Shown here: one piece after another, positions 9,121 through 21,100 of the stretch
Numbering within the stretch: the first letter of the stretch is position 1
Layout: each line of letters starts with the position of its first letter
Assembly (NCBI RefSeq): GCF_024362695.1
Contig: NC_065414.1
Coordinates: forward strand, 1,071,501-1,135,500
DNA: 64,000 nt
Direction: 5' to 3'
From: Pectinophora gossypiella
Taxonomy: Eukaryota; Arthropoda; Insecta; Lepidoptera; Gelechiidae
Made by a program: the position numbers and the translations under genes
The notes under the pieces: model-generated
The model's input: the letters and a program-made list of their open reading frames with translations, nothing else
The model's database searches: none
Told to the model about the DNA's origin: nothing

Positions 9121-12100
9121 CTGAAAAGAAAAATAATTGATAAAGGGACTTGTGTTTGGACTTCGTACTAGTGTTGCCTATTTTTTTTTGTTTTGGTTTA
9201 TCCCGAAGGGTAAGGCAAAGGGAACTATGCCCATACAGCCATGTCTTACGTATTTTTTTTCTTGATGATTAATGAAATGATGAAAGGTGATGAATGATGA
9301 AACCTAAGCCCCACCCTCGCAGTAGACTCCTACTCCGAACCCCAAACGAGTTAACTCCAAAGTCCGCATAAACTTTCGAGTTATGAAGCGGCTTCTTGGC
9401 ACGAAGCGAAAATAGGTAGATACACTTTGTTTATTGAATACTCCGATATAATAACACTTCGACGGGGAAGAAGCAAATACTCCTATCTTACATTTTTAGG
9501 CAAATCGACTTTTTGATGTAGTTCGTTGCGAAATTTAATTTTACGTTGGCTGGCAAGATCTCCGTTGTATATTTCCTACTTTTAGGGTGATTTTCGATGA
9601 ATAGAAATAGCTCTTAAAATAAAGATTTTATATGTTGCAATATTTTTTATAAAAATATCTCCTTTCTACAGAAATAAATAACTCCTATCTCATGTTTTAA
9701 TCGATAATAGCTCCTATCTTCAGAATCAAGCATGAGTCTTTTTGTTTAATGGAAGATGATGGAGGTCGATGGATGATGATGGGCAATGGGCATGGCACGA
9801 AATGTGTCTTTGTTTCAAAAATAAGAGATGATGGACCCAAGATCTAATTTTTGGGGTGATTCGATCACTGACACTTTTCAATATTAAATTATTTTTTTCC
9901 TACGCTCGAAAACGGGCGAAAAAAAATATTATATTATCAAATTTGTAGACAATTTAATGTTCTTTAAATTAATATAAAGTTATTTTCTCTAGGACACATC
10001 GTTTTTGAGATATCAGCGAAAAACTCAAAATTGGTATCTCTGACCTACACCCATTCCGCAACACAAAACATTTTTTTAAAGACAGTTATTAATAAAAATT
10101 GTTTGAAAAGTTAATTATTTGATATTGGATAACTGGGTTATTTATAATTATCTTTTTGTCAAAAAAAATCCCACAGTTTTAATTTTGGAGAGGAATTTAG
10201 AATAAAAAGTGAGAAGCAAATCGAACGACCAATACCATACAAAAATATCGATATTTTATATTTTTGTATGGTTTGGTAAACATTAAGTTACGGAAATGAC
10301 ACCATGTAAACGTGGGAATTTTTACTATGTTAACTCCATAAATAAGGACACATTCAGGAATGTGTTCCGGAACACATTCCTGAAGAAAAATCATAGGATT
10401 CCTCCCACATACTCTACAACCCCTTTATTGACCGGGCTATTGATAATAATTTTAATAAGTACCTACTTGTTGATCTCAGTTGATTATTGACTTAATAATA
10501 AATATATAATTCGTACTATATTGATATTTTTTTTAAATGTCAATTAAAAAAAACGAAGGTGCCTACTTTATCATGATCAATAAATAATTTGTTAAACCTT
10601 GTTTAAGATCAAAGTTTATTTTCATTAAAAATGCTAAGCGTAGCACTTTCTTTAAAAAAGCTGTCGTTTCAGTATTTTTTTAAAAAATACGATTATTTGT
10701 TATTATATTGCATGCTTTATAATAGTTTACAGTTAAATATTTACTAGTTCAATGTTGCGGCATTGCTTTATAATATCTCCTAACTTGAACATAATTTGAA
10801 ATTCATTCAAAGCAATACATCCTATCTTACAAAACAATGTATAATTTACGTTAGTTTTATAGTTATTGTTTTTTTTAATTATTAATAGGTTTTTGAAGCT
10901 ACAGTGAATAGTTTACAAAGAGAAATAGTCAAACAATAGGAATTTGAAGGATTAATTGCAAGTGGAAAAACCGTCTAACGTCAAAACTTTCGACCCAACA
11001 CAGAAACCAATAGGCTCTAACTTACATTAACTTTAATTCCTCTATATATAGTATATTAATATTAGTTTAAAAAAATGTCTCTTGAAATAACAAAACTACC
11101 TTCAGAACATGACGTCGCGCTATAATTATTAACAAAAAAGTTATTCAGTTTTTTCCTCCTCCTGTAAAGTTAGGTCTGTGTAAGATAGGAGTATTTGCTT
11201 CTTCCCCGTCGACTTGCGAATGTCTTCCAACTAACTTAATGCGATCATTAACCACAAAACACTACTTCGTATTAATTATTTAGATTATTCAATGAAGAAA
11301 GCAACTGTCCCGTTCCCGCCAAAAAGCCCTAGTGTTGCCCGATAATCCCTAAATAATTTAAATATCGATTAAATCGGTATTAAAAATTCTACTATTATAT
11401 TATCGATTATACTACTTCGTACTCTGGATTGGAAGCGGATATAAATTGTGTAGTAGGTATTTTGTTTTATAATTTTTATATCTGTCTTGTGCCAAAAATA
11501 ATAATTCGAATTAGGCGTATTGTGTAGTGTAACGTTGGAATGAATGAATAACGAATTCCATTTCGTATTTTAGTGACCTGAGTGATCGAGCGAGGTGACA
11601 AAGTCACGGTGATTTACCAATGTGATTTTCTTGTTGTTGGAACTGGAACGACAGTCTCAGTATTAACAATATAACGGTTTTCCCCACTTCCAGTGAGTGC
11701 CATGATCGCTCAACAGTTTGTAATAAAAGTTTAAAAAAACTGCTCAGATAGCGACAACGCCCCACTCTCCCCCACTCGCATAGGGAAGCGAACGATCATC
11801 GATGGCTGGTGGTAAGCTACCACCGCCAGTCTCACGCTCAGGGCGCCGCGCCACATCTCATCAACGCAGCTTGTGGAATCTCACATAGTGTGAATCTCGT
11901 TTGAAGAGCTTACTATAGAAATGATCCTATGAAGTAAGGTCTTATTGGAACTCGGGCGCACCTCGACCCTGATTAAACGTCGAACAAATCTTAACACCGC
12001 GATGTAGAAAATGTAGCAGACGGAACAGCGACATCTAGCGACAATTAGAGGGAATTAAAATGTTCATGGCCGCTTCGACTTGTGAACGACTGTATTACGC

Positions 12101-15100
12101 AATGGTATAAACTATTATTATTATGATAACCACCGCGATAGTTATTTAAACACATTTTATCTGTTATAAGCAAAGTTTTTTATTGCGCAGACTGCTGTTG
12201 GCGTTGTCCGACCCCATTGGGCTATTTTAAATCTTATTTAGTTCAATGGCCACCTTTTGTCGTTGGTATATTTGGCTGTTTTCTTTTAAAAAAATAAAAG
12301 ATAATTTGTCATTTTACAGGGTTTTCAAATTCATATTTAATGCTCCAAATTTAAATTTAGAATTCGTGATTTGTAGAATAAATTTCGGAAATGTTACGTG
12401 TTACAAAAACTGCTAAAAGTTACAAAATAGGATTACAGGTCTTGCGGTACTCCACGAAAGATAAAAACATCAGAATTACCTGAGTTGATCATCAACGACG
12501 CTGCCACCAGCGCAGGTCCCGGCTGCGTGATGACCAGTCACCGCCACTTCTCTCACCAGGCACTCCAAGTACTCGTCAGGCGGACTCTTAGGTTTACTTG
12601 ATTTCTCTTTGGGTTTCACCTCCCTGAGAGGTCGGTCGAGGTGCAGTTGTTTGAGTCTGAGAAAAATATTAATTTAAGAATAAAAAATAGAATTAATGTA
12701 ATAATAATTGTATCTTATTCTCATCAGTTGGGCTCTTAGGTTAATTTGGTTTTTCTTTGGGTTTCGCTTCCCTGAGAGGTCTATCGGGAATAGTCGGGAT
12801 GCAGTTGTTTAAGTCTGAGAAAGGTGGATAGACCCGGAACCGTTGTCTCTCATATATTATTAATTATTTGGAAAACTTACTGTTGAGGCCTTAAATACTT
12901 AATTTATAGGTGAATAAATATTGCGAAACTTAACTTTCCTAGATTAAATACGAAAATCTAATCTTACTTCCTCTTTCGCTTCGGCTGTATACCAGTCTGA
13001 TCCACCTTAGTGTAGTTCCAGAGCGAGAGGCACCGTTCAGGTCGTGGCCAGTGGATCCTGGCTCCGATGTCTTTGAAGGGCTGCGTGGCTACCATCAGTT
13101 CAGCTCGACGCATTGCTGGAATAATAGGTACGTCATCATCATCATCATTATCATCAGCCGGAAATCGTCCACTGCTTTTTTTAATAGGCTTGCGTTTGAC
13201 CGCAAATCCACCTGATGTTATGTGACGATGTGGTCTAATATGTGTCTATTCACTCTAGCCTTGAAGACTCCCAGATTATAACGAGTGGGAAAAACATACG
13301 ACGGCAGAAAGTTCCACTTCTTTGCTGTTCACATCAAGGGAAGAGGCAAAATGTTTAGCCCGGATTGCTGGACACAGGCCCCCAAGGCTCGCCACAATGA
13401 CCGATCTTCTGCTGCCCGCATCCAGCGTTTTCCCGCGACCATCAGAACTTCAATAGGTACGTAGCTTGCAGATATTCAGAATTTCATAATTTAACTTTGA
13501 CCTACGAAACTACCTAATTTTATGTGTTGATTTGATTTGACAGATAGAGAAGCCATTTTTGATAATTCCGTCAATGAAATATGGACTTTATATTATTATG
13601 ATTTGATAAAAGTGTAGAATTATGTAAATATATCCATACCTCTCACCATACATTTAACATCCGAGTAGTGATGCAAGTAGTTAGGGTCCACCACTGGCGG
13701 TATAGAGGTACTGGAATCTCTCAGAGTGACAGTCCCTCTGCTACGAGGCTGCAGGCAGGTGGCTAGGAACATGAACCCTTCTTTGCTGGTGTCGTTGTGG
13801 AATGGAAACGTGTCGCGGAATACCTGATGACGGGAATGTTAAGGTAGACTGAGAGACTACATAACGTTTATTTATTTTACCAACATTTATCATTAATTTA
13901 GGAGCCACACTCCTGTCAATGTAGCATTTTCATGCAATTTTTTCAGACGAAAAAAAAGAGTGAGATGGAGAAAAAAGGCCTCCGTGGTCCAGTGGTTGAG
14001 CGTTGTCCTCACGATCCGGAGGTCCCGGGTTCGAATCCCGGTGGGGACAAATCACAAAAATCACTTTGTGATCCCTAGTTTGGTTAGGACATTACAGGCT
14101 GATCACCTGATTGTCCCAAAAGTAAAAAGTTCCATGCTTCGGAAGACACGTTAACCCGTTGGTCCCGGTTAATACTTACTGATGTAAGTCGTTACGTGAG
14201 TCATGTCAGGGGCCTATGGCGGCTCAGTAATAGCCCTGACGCCAGTGTTGATGGGGTTGGTAATTCACTTCACAATTCTCACGATAGAAAAAGAAGAGAA
14301 AAATAGGCAGTAGTTTCCTTCTTGCCTTCCCCTCCTCAGGTATCTGTCTGACGCGAATGGGATAGCGTCCAAAGTAAGCAAGCAAGCAAGCAAGTAGCGT
14401 CTATTGCAAAGCCGTATTAGGACTCTTGTCCTCCGCCTCTGAATAGTGCTGACAATTACTGTTACCCTCTGTCAGGTTACAGGCTGATGCTATATTATGT
14501 TTTATGTTTAGTTTATTCAAGTTTTAGTGTAAAATTTAAGGCATACCTGCGGGTGATAGTTGGACAAATCTCTGAGTAACCTCTCACTGGCTGTTCCCAT
14601 CGAGAAGAGCATGAGAGCTGATGTGTCCTGGAACTCCACTCCTGCCACGGGCGGGAACGAGAACAAACCTGTTTACAAATGGTATTGTTATTGGGAATCG
14701 AAATCTACTTAATAATTTAAACTTAAATCCAAAAATATCTTTATATTCAGTAGGTAACATAGTTACACTTTGAATCGTCATTATTAACATAACGAACGCC
14801 TCACCCGGCTAAAAGGACTGCAGCGGCAACGTGTATCGCCGGGGAAAAGAAGCTGCACGAAAATCCTCGGCATAGGGCCCTAGACATTCATTAAAAAACT
14901 ATTACATAATTTAGAAATTTGGCTGCCTAATATTAGTACCCAACAAAGGGTAAACCGCCGCGCAGAAAGCGGTGTACACCTATCGACACCCTGAGCTGCT
15001 TACAACCATGTTGCTGCCTTGCCGTCCTGTAGCGTCAGCTAGATAGGCGCCATAGATCCCCATAACCCTGAATCCCGATCCGCTAACATCTCAAACCAGT

Positions 15101-18100
15101 ATGATTTTTTCCTTAATCTGCAATAGTCCTACGCGAACCTGGTTGTTTGGGTGTACTTCCATAATAAAGAAAGAAAGAAAGAAAGAAACATTTATTACTT
15201 CCGGACACCACAGACACAGACAGACAGGTACATTACATTTAACACAGGACAGAAACCACACGGAAATCAATAAGTACACAAACAAAAAAAAATAGCAAAA
15301 CAAAAAGAAAAACAAACCAAATACATAAAAACAATAATAATAAAACAAAGTAATATAAATGCAATGCACTGACGGCCCGATCATCTGCGGTGGAGTCCGG
15401 AATAAAAGGACCTTGCTCAGCATAAGTCGCGGCGTGAGCCACGATGCTGGTATTCTGCGGGCCCTGCCGAGTGAGGCCACGGACATCGCGGTATATATGT
15501 ACATAGATACATACTACTTAAACTTACTTACATATAATTATTTAATACACACAGGGATAATCGCCGATTGGTATATCATCTTCTTTAGATTAAAATCTTT
15601 TAAGGGGTCTCTGCGTGTTGCCTTCGACCCCTCCCACGCCTTCAAAAAGTCCGGGATTCCATACGCCCAAGATGTGAAAAATAAAAACATTTTCCATTCT
15701 TTTCTTTATTCTATAAAAAGAGATATAAATAGCACCTAATAAAACGTTTATTTCGGAGAAACCACGAGAAACATATAGGTACAATTATGTTCACGCCAAC
15801 GTGAACGCACCATAATACTGAAAAACGGCAACACCGATGAAGTTCCGGTCCCGGTCCCGGTCTTCTTTCAATTCGCTCTCTCTCTACGATCTATCTCCGC
15901 GTCACGCACTTAACGACCAACTAACTAATATAACAATGTAACTATCGCGTACGCGCACAACACAAAATGTAATTACTTACCATCAACAAGACAATAAACA
16001 ATCCCCCTCAAGACGAAGCTTTCATTGAAGTGATTCCATCCACCATCAAGCAACAAACAATAAACCCACGCCGGAGCTATTGCAGCGCCGACATTTTGGC
16101 GACCGTGAAAAAATTCAAGAATCTGCAGCCTGGGATTCCACGAGGACGCTCCCCGGCCAATCAAAGCTAAGTTTCCAATCCTTTTGTCCTAATCTATCCA
16201 CTCGTTGTAACCTCTAACCTGTGCAATTCGCAGTTACAACTCTGGAAGGCAATAAGCGCGTAAGGTCAACGAACTATACCTATCCCCGACCGCGTGCTCC
16301 ATTTTGGTATTTTACCAGTTTTTGCGCTTCTAGCTATTTTAAAGTGGACTATCTAATTAGAAAACAATACTACAGTGCTATATCGACTAATCTAAAAGCA
16401 TTTTACTAACCAAAACAAGTGAATGTTCAACAATTTTTGCCCGTTAGTGTGGTTTGACATTTAGGTAAATTTCGTTCTAACATTTTTCCATTTTTCAACT
16501 AATAATTCTATCTACAATTCTACAATACACTACTATAATTATCTTTCTATAAGGATTTAAGCTGTTTTTATTGCAAAAGCACGCCTTTTCATAACATTTT
16601 TTGCACTTGCACGAGTTACAGTTTCATTAACGTAATTTTGGGTTTTGTGTGTTTATTTTTGTTTGCGCCCCCTCCCGAGTGTAGGCCTTTGCACTGCCTT
16701 GTTTTGCACGTTATATACCCCGCCTCGGGCCGACTATTCCAGCGCAAGAGGTGCCCGTGCCCATTCTTGTGGCCTGTGCCCGCCAGCGAGCCCCGTGCCT
16801 CCGCCTGCGTGTCACGCGGCCTCCGCTCGCGTCGTGCCGGCCTCGACGCTTCACGTCGCACGCGCCGTGCCTCTCCATCTTCGCTGACGCTGACTACGTG
16901 CTGGTAACTGCTACACTTAGAGAAAGGAGGAGCTCAAGTAAGATCTTTCCATTATTACTGTGCTCGCCAGTTTTATTTGAACATTGTGCTGCATTTAAAT
17001 TCTATAATCTACAAAGATGAATGACATAAAAACCTTGAAAGTCAAACGAGGTACTATCCGGTCTCGTCTCACCAAATTCAAAAATTATTTACAATTAATA
17101 AGTGCAGTACCTATCCTCACCGATGTTCAAGTAAACGAGCTCAAACTAAAGGCAGACAAAATTAAATCACTTTCAATTGACTTTGATTCGCTGCAAGATC
17201 AGATAGAAATACTTGATGTTGACAATCTAGCCGCTGAGGTTGATGAGAGGGACACTACTGAGTCAGAGTTCACTCAGTCTATAGCTTGTGCACTTACAAT
17301 TTTAGAAAAGCATTCTAAACAATATTTTCATGATGCAAATAGTAATAGTGCCCCAGACCAGAGTCAGTCTCCTCATGAATCTCAGACCATACCCGCGTTC
17401 AAGTTACCAATAATAGAAATTTCCAAGTTTGATGGAAACTACTCCAAGTGGCTCGAATTTAGAGACACTTACAAATCTCTCATCCATGAGAACGATCGCT
17501 TGCTGCCTATACACAAATTTCACTATTTAAACTCCTACCTTGTGGGAGAAGCAGCTCGCATAACTGCCAATTTAGAAGTCTCCACAGACAACTATATTAA
17601 AGCATGGGAGCTTCTAGTAGGGAGATATGACAATAAATGCTTCCTAATAAACAACCATCTTAATTCTTTATTTAATATTGAGTCTATACAACGTGTCACT
17701 GAAAACAATCTGCGGTCAATTATAGATCATGTCAATAAGGATCTCCGCGCTCTGTCTAGCTTGGGACAACCCACCGAACAATGGGATACGCTCATCATTC
17801 ATATGATATCTATGAAGTTGGATAGTCAAACAAGTTTCCGTTGGGAAGAATATAAAAATTCTCTAAGTGACATGCCATCTCTTCAACAATTTAATAAATT
17901 TTTACAAAACCGTGCAGATGTGCTGGCTAATTATAACCAAAACAAAAATGAACCATTTAAAAGGCCCACATCCAATTCAAATAATAATTTTAAATCAAAT
18001 TTTAACAATAATTATAAACAAGAGCGTTCTCAAACCAAGTCTTTTTCTTGTACAACTCAAGGCCAACGTGAACGCACCATAATACTGAAAAACGGCAACA

Positions 18101-21100
18101 CTGCGTGGCGTGCCGCCGCCTGCGGCCCGCGCCGCTGGCGCCGCGCATGGCCGACCTGCCCGCGCAGCGCGTCACACCTGCACCGGCCTTCCAAACCATA
18201 GGCATGGACTACGCGGGTCCATTTACAATACTCAACAAGAAGGGGCGCGGCGCTCGCACTACAAAATGCTACCTTTGTTTGTTCATTTGTTTCCGCTACA
18301 AATGCGTACATTTGGAGGCAGTTAGCGATCTCTCCATGGAGGCATTCATTCTATCTTTTAGGCGCTTTATATCGCGGCGAGGTAAGCCACTGGAAGTGTT
18401 TTCTGATAACGGCAGGAATTTCGTAGCCGCCGCCAAAGAAATCAATAAATTCATTAATGATAACGTGAACAATCTGTCCGATTTTGCAGCGAATGAAGGT
18501 ATCAAATTCAATTTCCATCCTGCCTATGCTCCTCATTTCTCTGGGTTAGCGGAAGCTGGCATTAAGTCAGCTAAGCATCATATTAAACGCGTATTGGGGC
18601 TCGCTAACTTAACCTTCGAAGAGTTGACTACGCTATTCGCGCAGGTTGAGGCTACAATGAACAGCCGTCCCCTCTATCCTCTATCTTCCTCCCCTCAAGA
18701 TTTCCTTCCTCTCACCCCAGGTCACTTCTTGATTGGCCGGCCGATGACGTCACTACCATCACCTGCAATACCCGAAGACACGTCGCGCACCATACAATCA
18801 CGGTACAAGAGGTTGGAAATGCTACGTCAGTCATTCTGGAGAAGATGGCAGCACGATTATATCGCTGAGCTCCAACAAAGGACAAAATGGAAAGAAAATC
18901 ATAACAATTTGAAAATCGGAGATCTCGTTATCATCCAAGAAGACAACGTGCCCCCGCTGTGCTGGCGTCTCGGACGAATCAAGCAACTATACCCCGGTGC
19001 AGACGGCATAGCTCGTGTGGCGGACATCAATACAACGAGAGGCTGCGTGCGACGAGCCCTTACGCGCCTCTGCCCGCTGCTCCCATAACCGGGCCCCGAG
19101 TATGTTCACGCCAACGTGAACGCACCATAATACTGAAAAACGGCAACACCGATGAAGTTCCGGTCCCGGTCCCGGTCTTCTTTCAATTCGCTCTCTCTCT
19201 ACGATCTATCTCCGCGTCACGCACTTAACGACCAACTAACTAATATAACAATGTAACTATCGCGTACGCGCACAACACAAAATGTAATTACTTACCATCA
19301 ACAAGACAATAAACAATCCCCCTCAAGACGAAGCTTTCATTGAAGTGATTCCATCCACCATCAAGCAACAAACAATAAACCCACGCCGGAGCTATTGCAG
19401 CGCCGACACAACGCACCATAATACTGAAAAACGGCAACACCGATGAAGTTCCGGTCCTGTCACGGTCGCCAAAATGTCGGCGCTGCAATAGCTCCGGCGT
19501 GGGTTTATTGTTTGTTGCTTGATGGTGGATGGAATCACTTCAATGAAAGCTTCGTCTTGAGGGGGATTGTTTATTGTCTTGTTGATGGTAAGTAATTACA
19601 TTTTGTGTTGTGCGCGTACGCGATAGTTACATTGTTATATTAGTTAGTTGGTCGTTAAGTGCGTGACGCGGAGATAGATCGTAGAGAGAGAGCGAATTGA
19701 AAGAAGACCGGGACCGGGACCGGAACTTCATCGGTGTTGCCGTTTTTCAGTATTATGGTGCGTTCACGTTGGCGTGAACATACGTTGATGAGAGGGACAC
19801 TACTGAGTCAGAGTTCACTCAGTCTATAGCTTGTGCACTTACAATTTTAGAAAAGCATTCTAAACAATATTTTCATGATGCAAATAGTAATAGTGCCCCA
19901 GACCAGAGTCAGTCTCCTCATGAATCTCAGACCATACCCGCGTTCAAGTTACCAATAATAGAAATTTCCAAGTTTGATGGAAACTACTCCAAGTGGCTCG
20001 AATTTAGAGACACTTACAAATCTCTCATCCATGAGAACGATCGCTTGCTGCCTATACACAAATTTCACTATTTAAACTCCTACCTTGTGGGAGAAGCAGC
20101 TCGCATAACTGCCAATTTAGAAGTCTCCACAGACAACTATATTAAAGCATGGGAGCTTCTAGTAGGGAGATATGACAATAAATGCTTCCTAATAAACAAC
20201 CATCTTAATTCTTTATTTAATATTGAGTCTATACAACGTGTCACTGAAAACAATCTGCGGTCAATTATAGATCATGTCAATAAGGATCTCCGCGCTCTGT
20301 CTAGCTTGGGACAACCCACCGAACAATGGGATACGCTCATCATTCATATGATATCTATGAAGTTGGATAGTCAAACAAGTTTCCGTTGGGAAGAATATAA
20401 AAATTCTCTAAGTGACATGCCATCTCTTCAACAATTTAATAAATTTTTACAAAACCGTGCAGATGTGCTGGCTAATTATAACCAAAACAAAAATGAACCA
20501 TTTAAAAGGCCCACATCCAATTCAAATAATAATTTTAAATCAAATTTTAACAATAATTATAAACAAGAGCGTTCTCAAACCAAGTCTTTTTCTTGTACAA
20601 CTCAAGTGGCTAATTCTACCACAAACAGCAATGACATCAGAATCAAATGGGTTTGTAATTTCTGTAGTGGGGATCATAGTATCTACACATGTCCATCCTT
20701 CTTGGCTAAATCTCCAGAACAGCGATATTCTGAAGCTAAAAAACGCAATCTTTGTCCTAATTGTCTCAAGAAAGGTCACAGACTTCCTCAATGTAAGAGC
20801 GGCCCATGTCGCGAGTGCAACAAACGCCATAACTCTCTCCTGCACTCGGTTTCTTCACAGCCTGCTTCGTCAACTGTCTCGGCTCAGCCGGCGATCTCCA
20901 GCGACGTTGACACTATGGATGTTGCTGTCAACTTTTCAGCTCAGCCTGTCAGCCACGTTATGCTGTCCACGGCGCTCATCAAGGTACACAATCCATCCAA
21001 TAATCGAGTTGAAACAGTGCGATGTCTTCTTGACAGTGGTAGTCAATCTACATTTATGACAAAGTCCCTTCAGGATAAATTGGGTCTTCATTGCCTACCA

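Larger units (their letters stand above)
9254..11335 (+). repeat. Repeat H (copy 2), split by a transposon
   Basis: Left part 9254-9458 and right part 11213-11335 together match 5476-5815. The break is exactly where the TIR element 9459-11212 begins and ends. Confidence 0.75.

Noticed and set aside
16616..17020. Overlapping ORFs on both strands in the GC-rich retrotransposon leader
   Set aside because: They arise from GC-rich composition, have no protein motifs and are absent as a unit from the second element copy.
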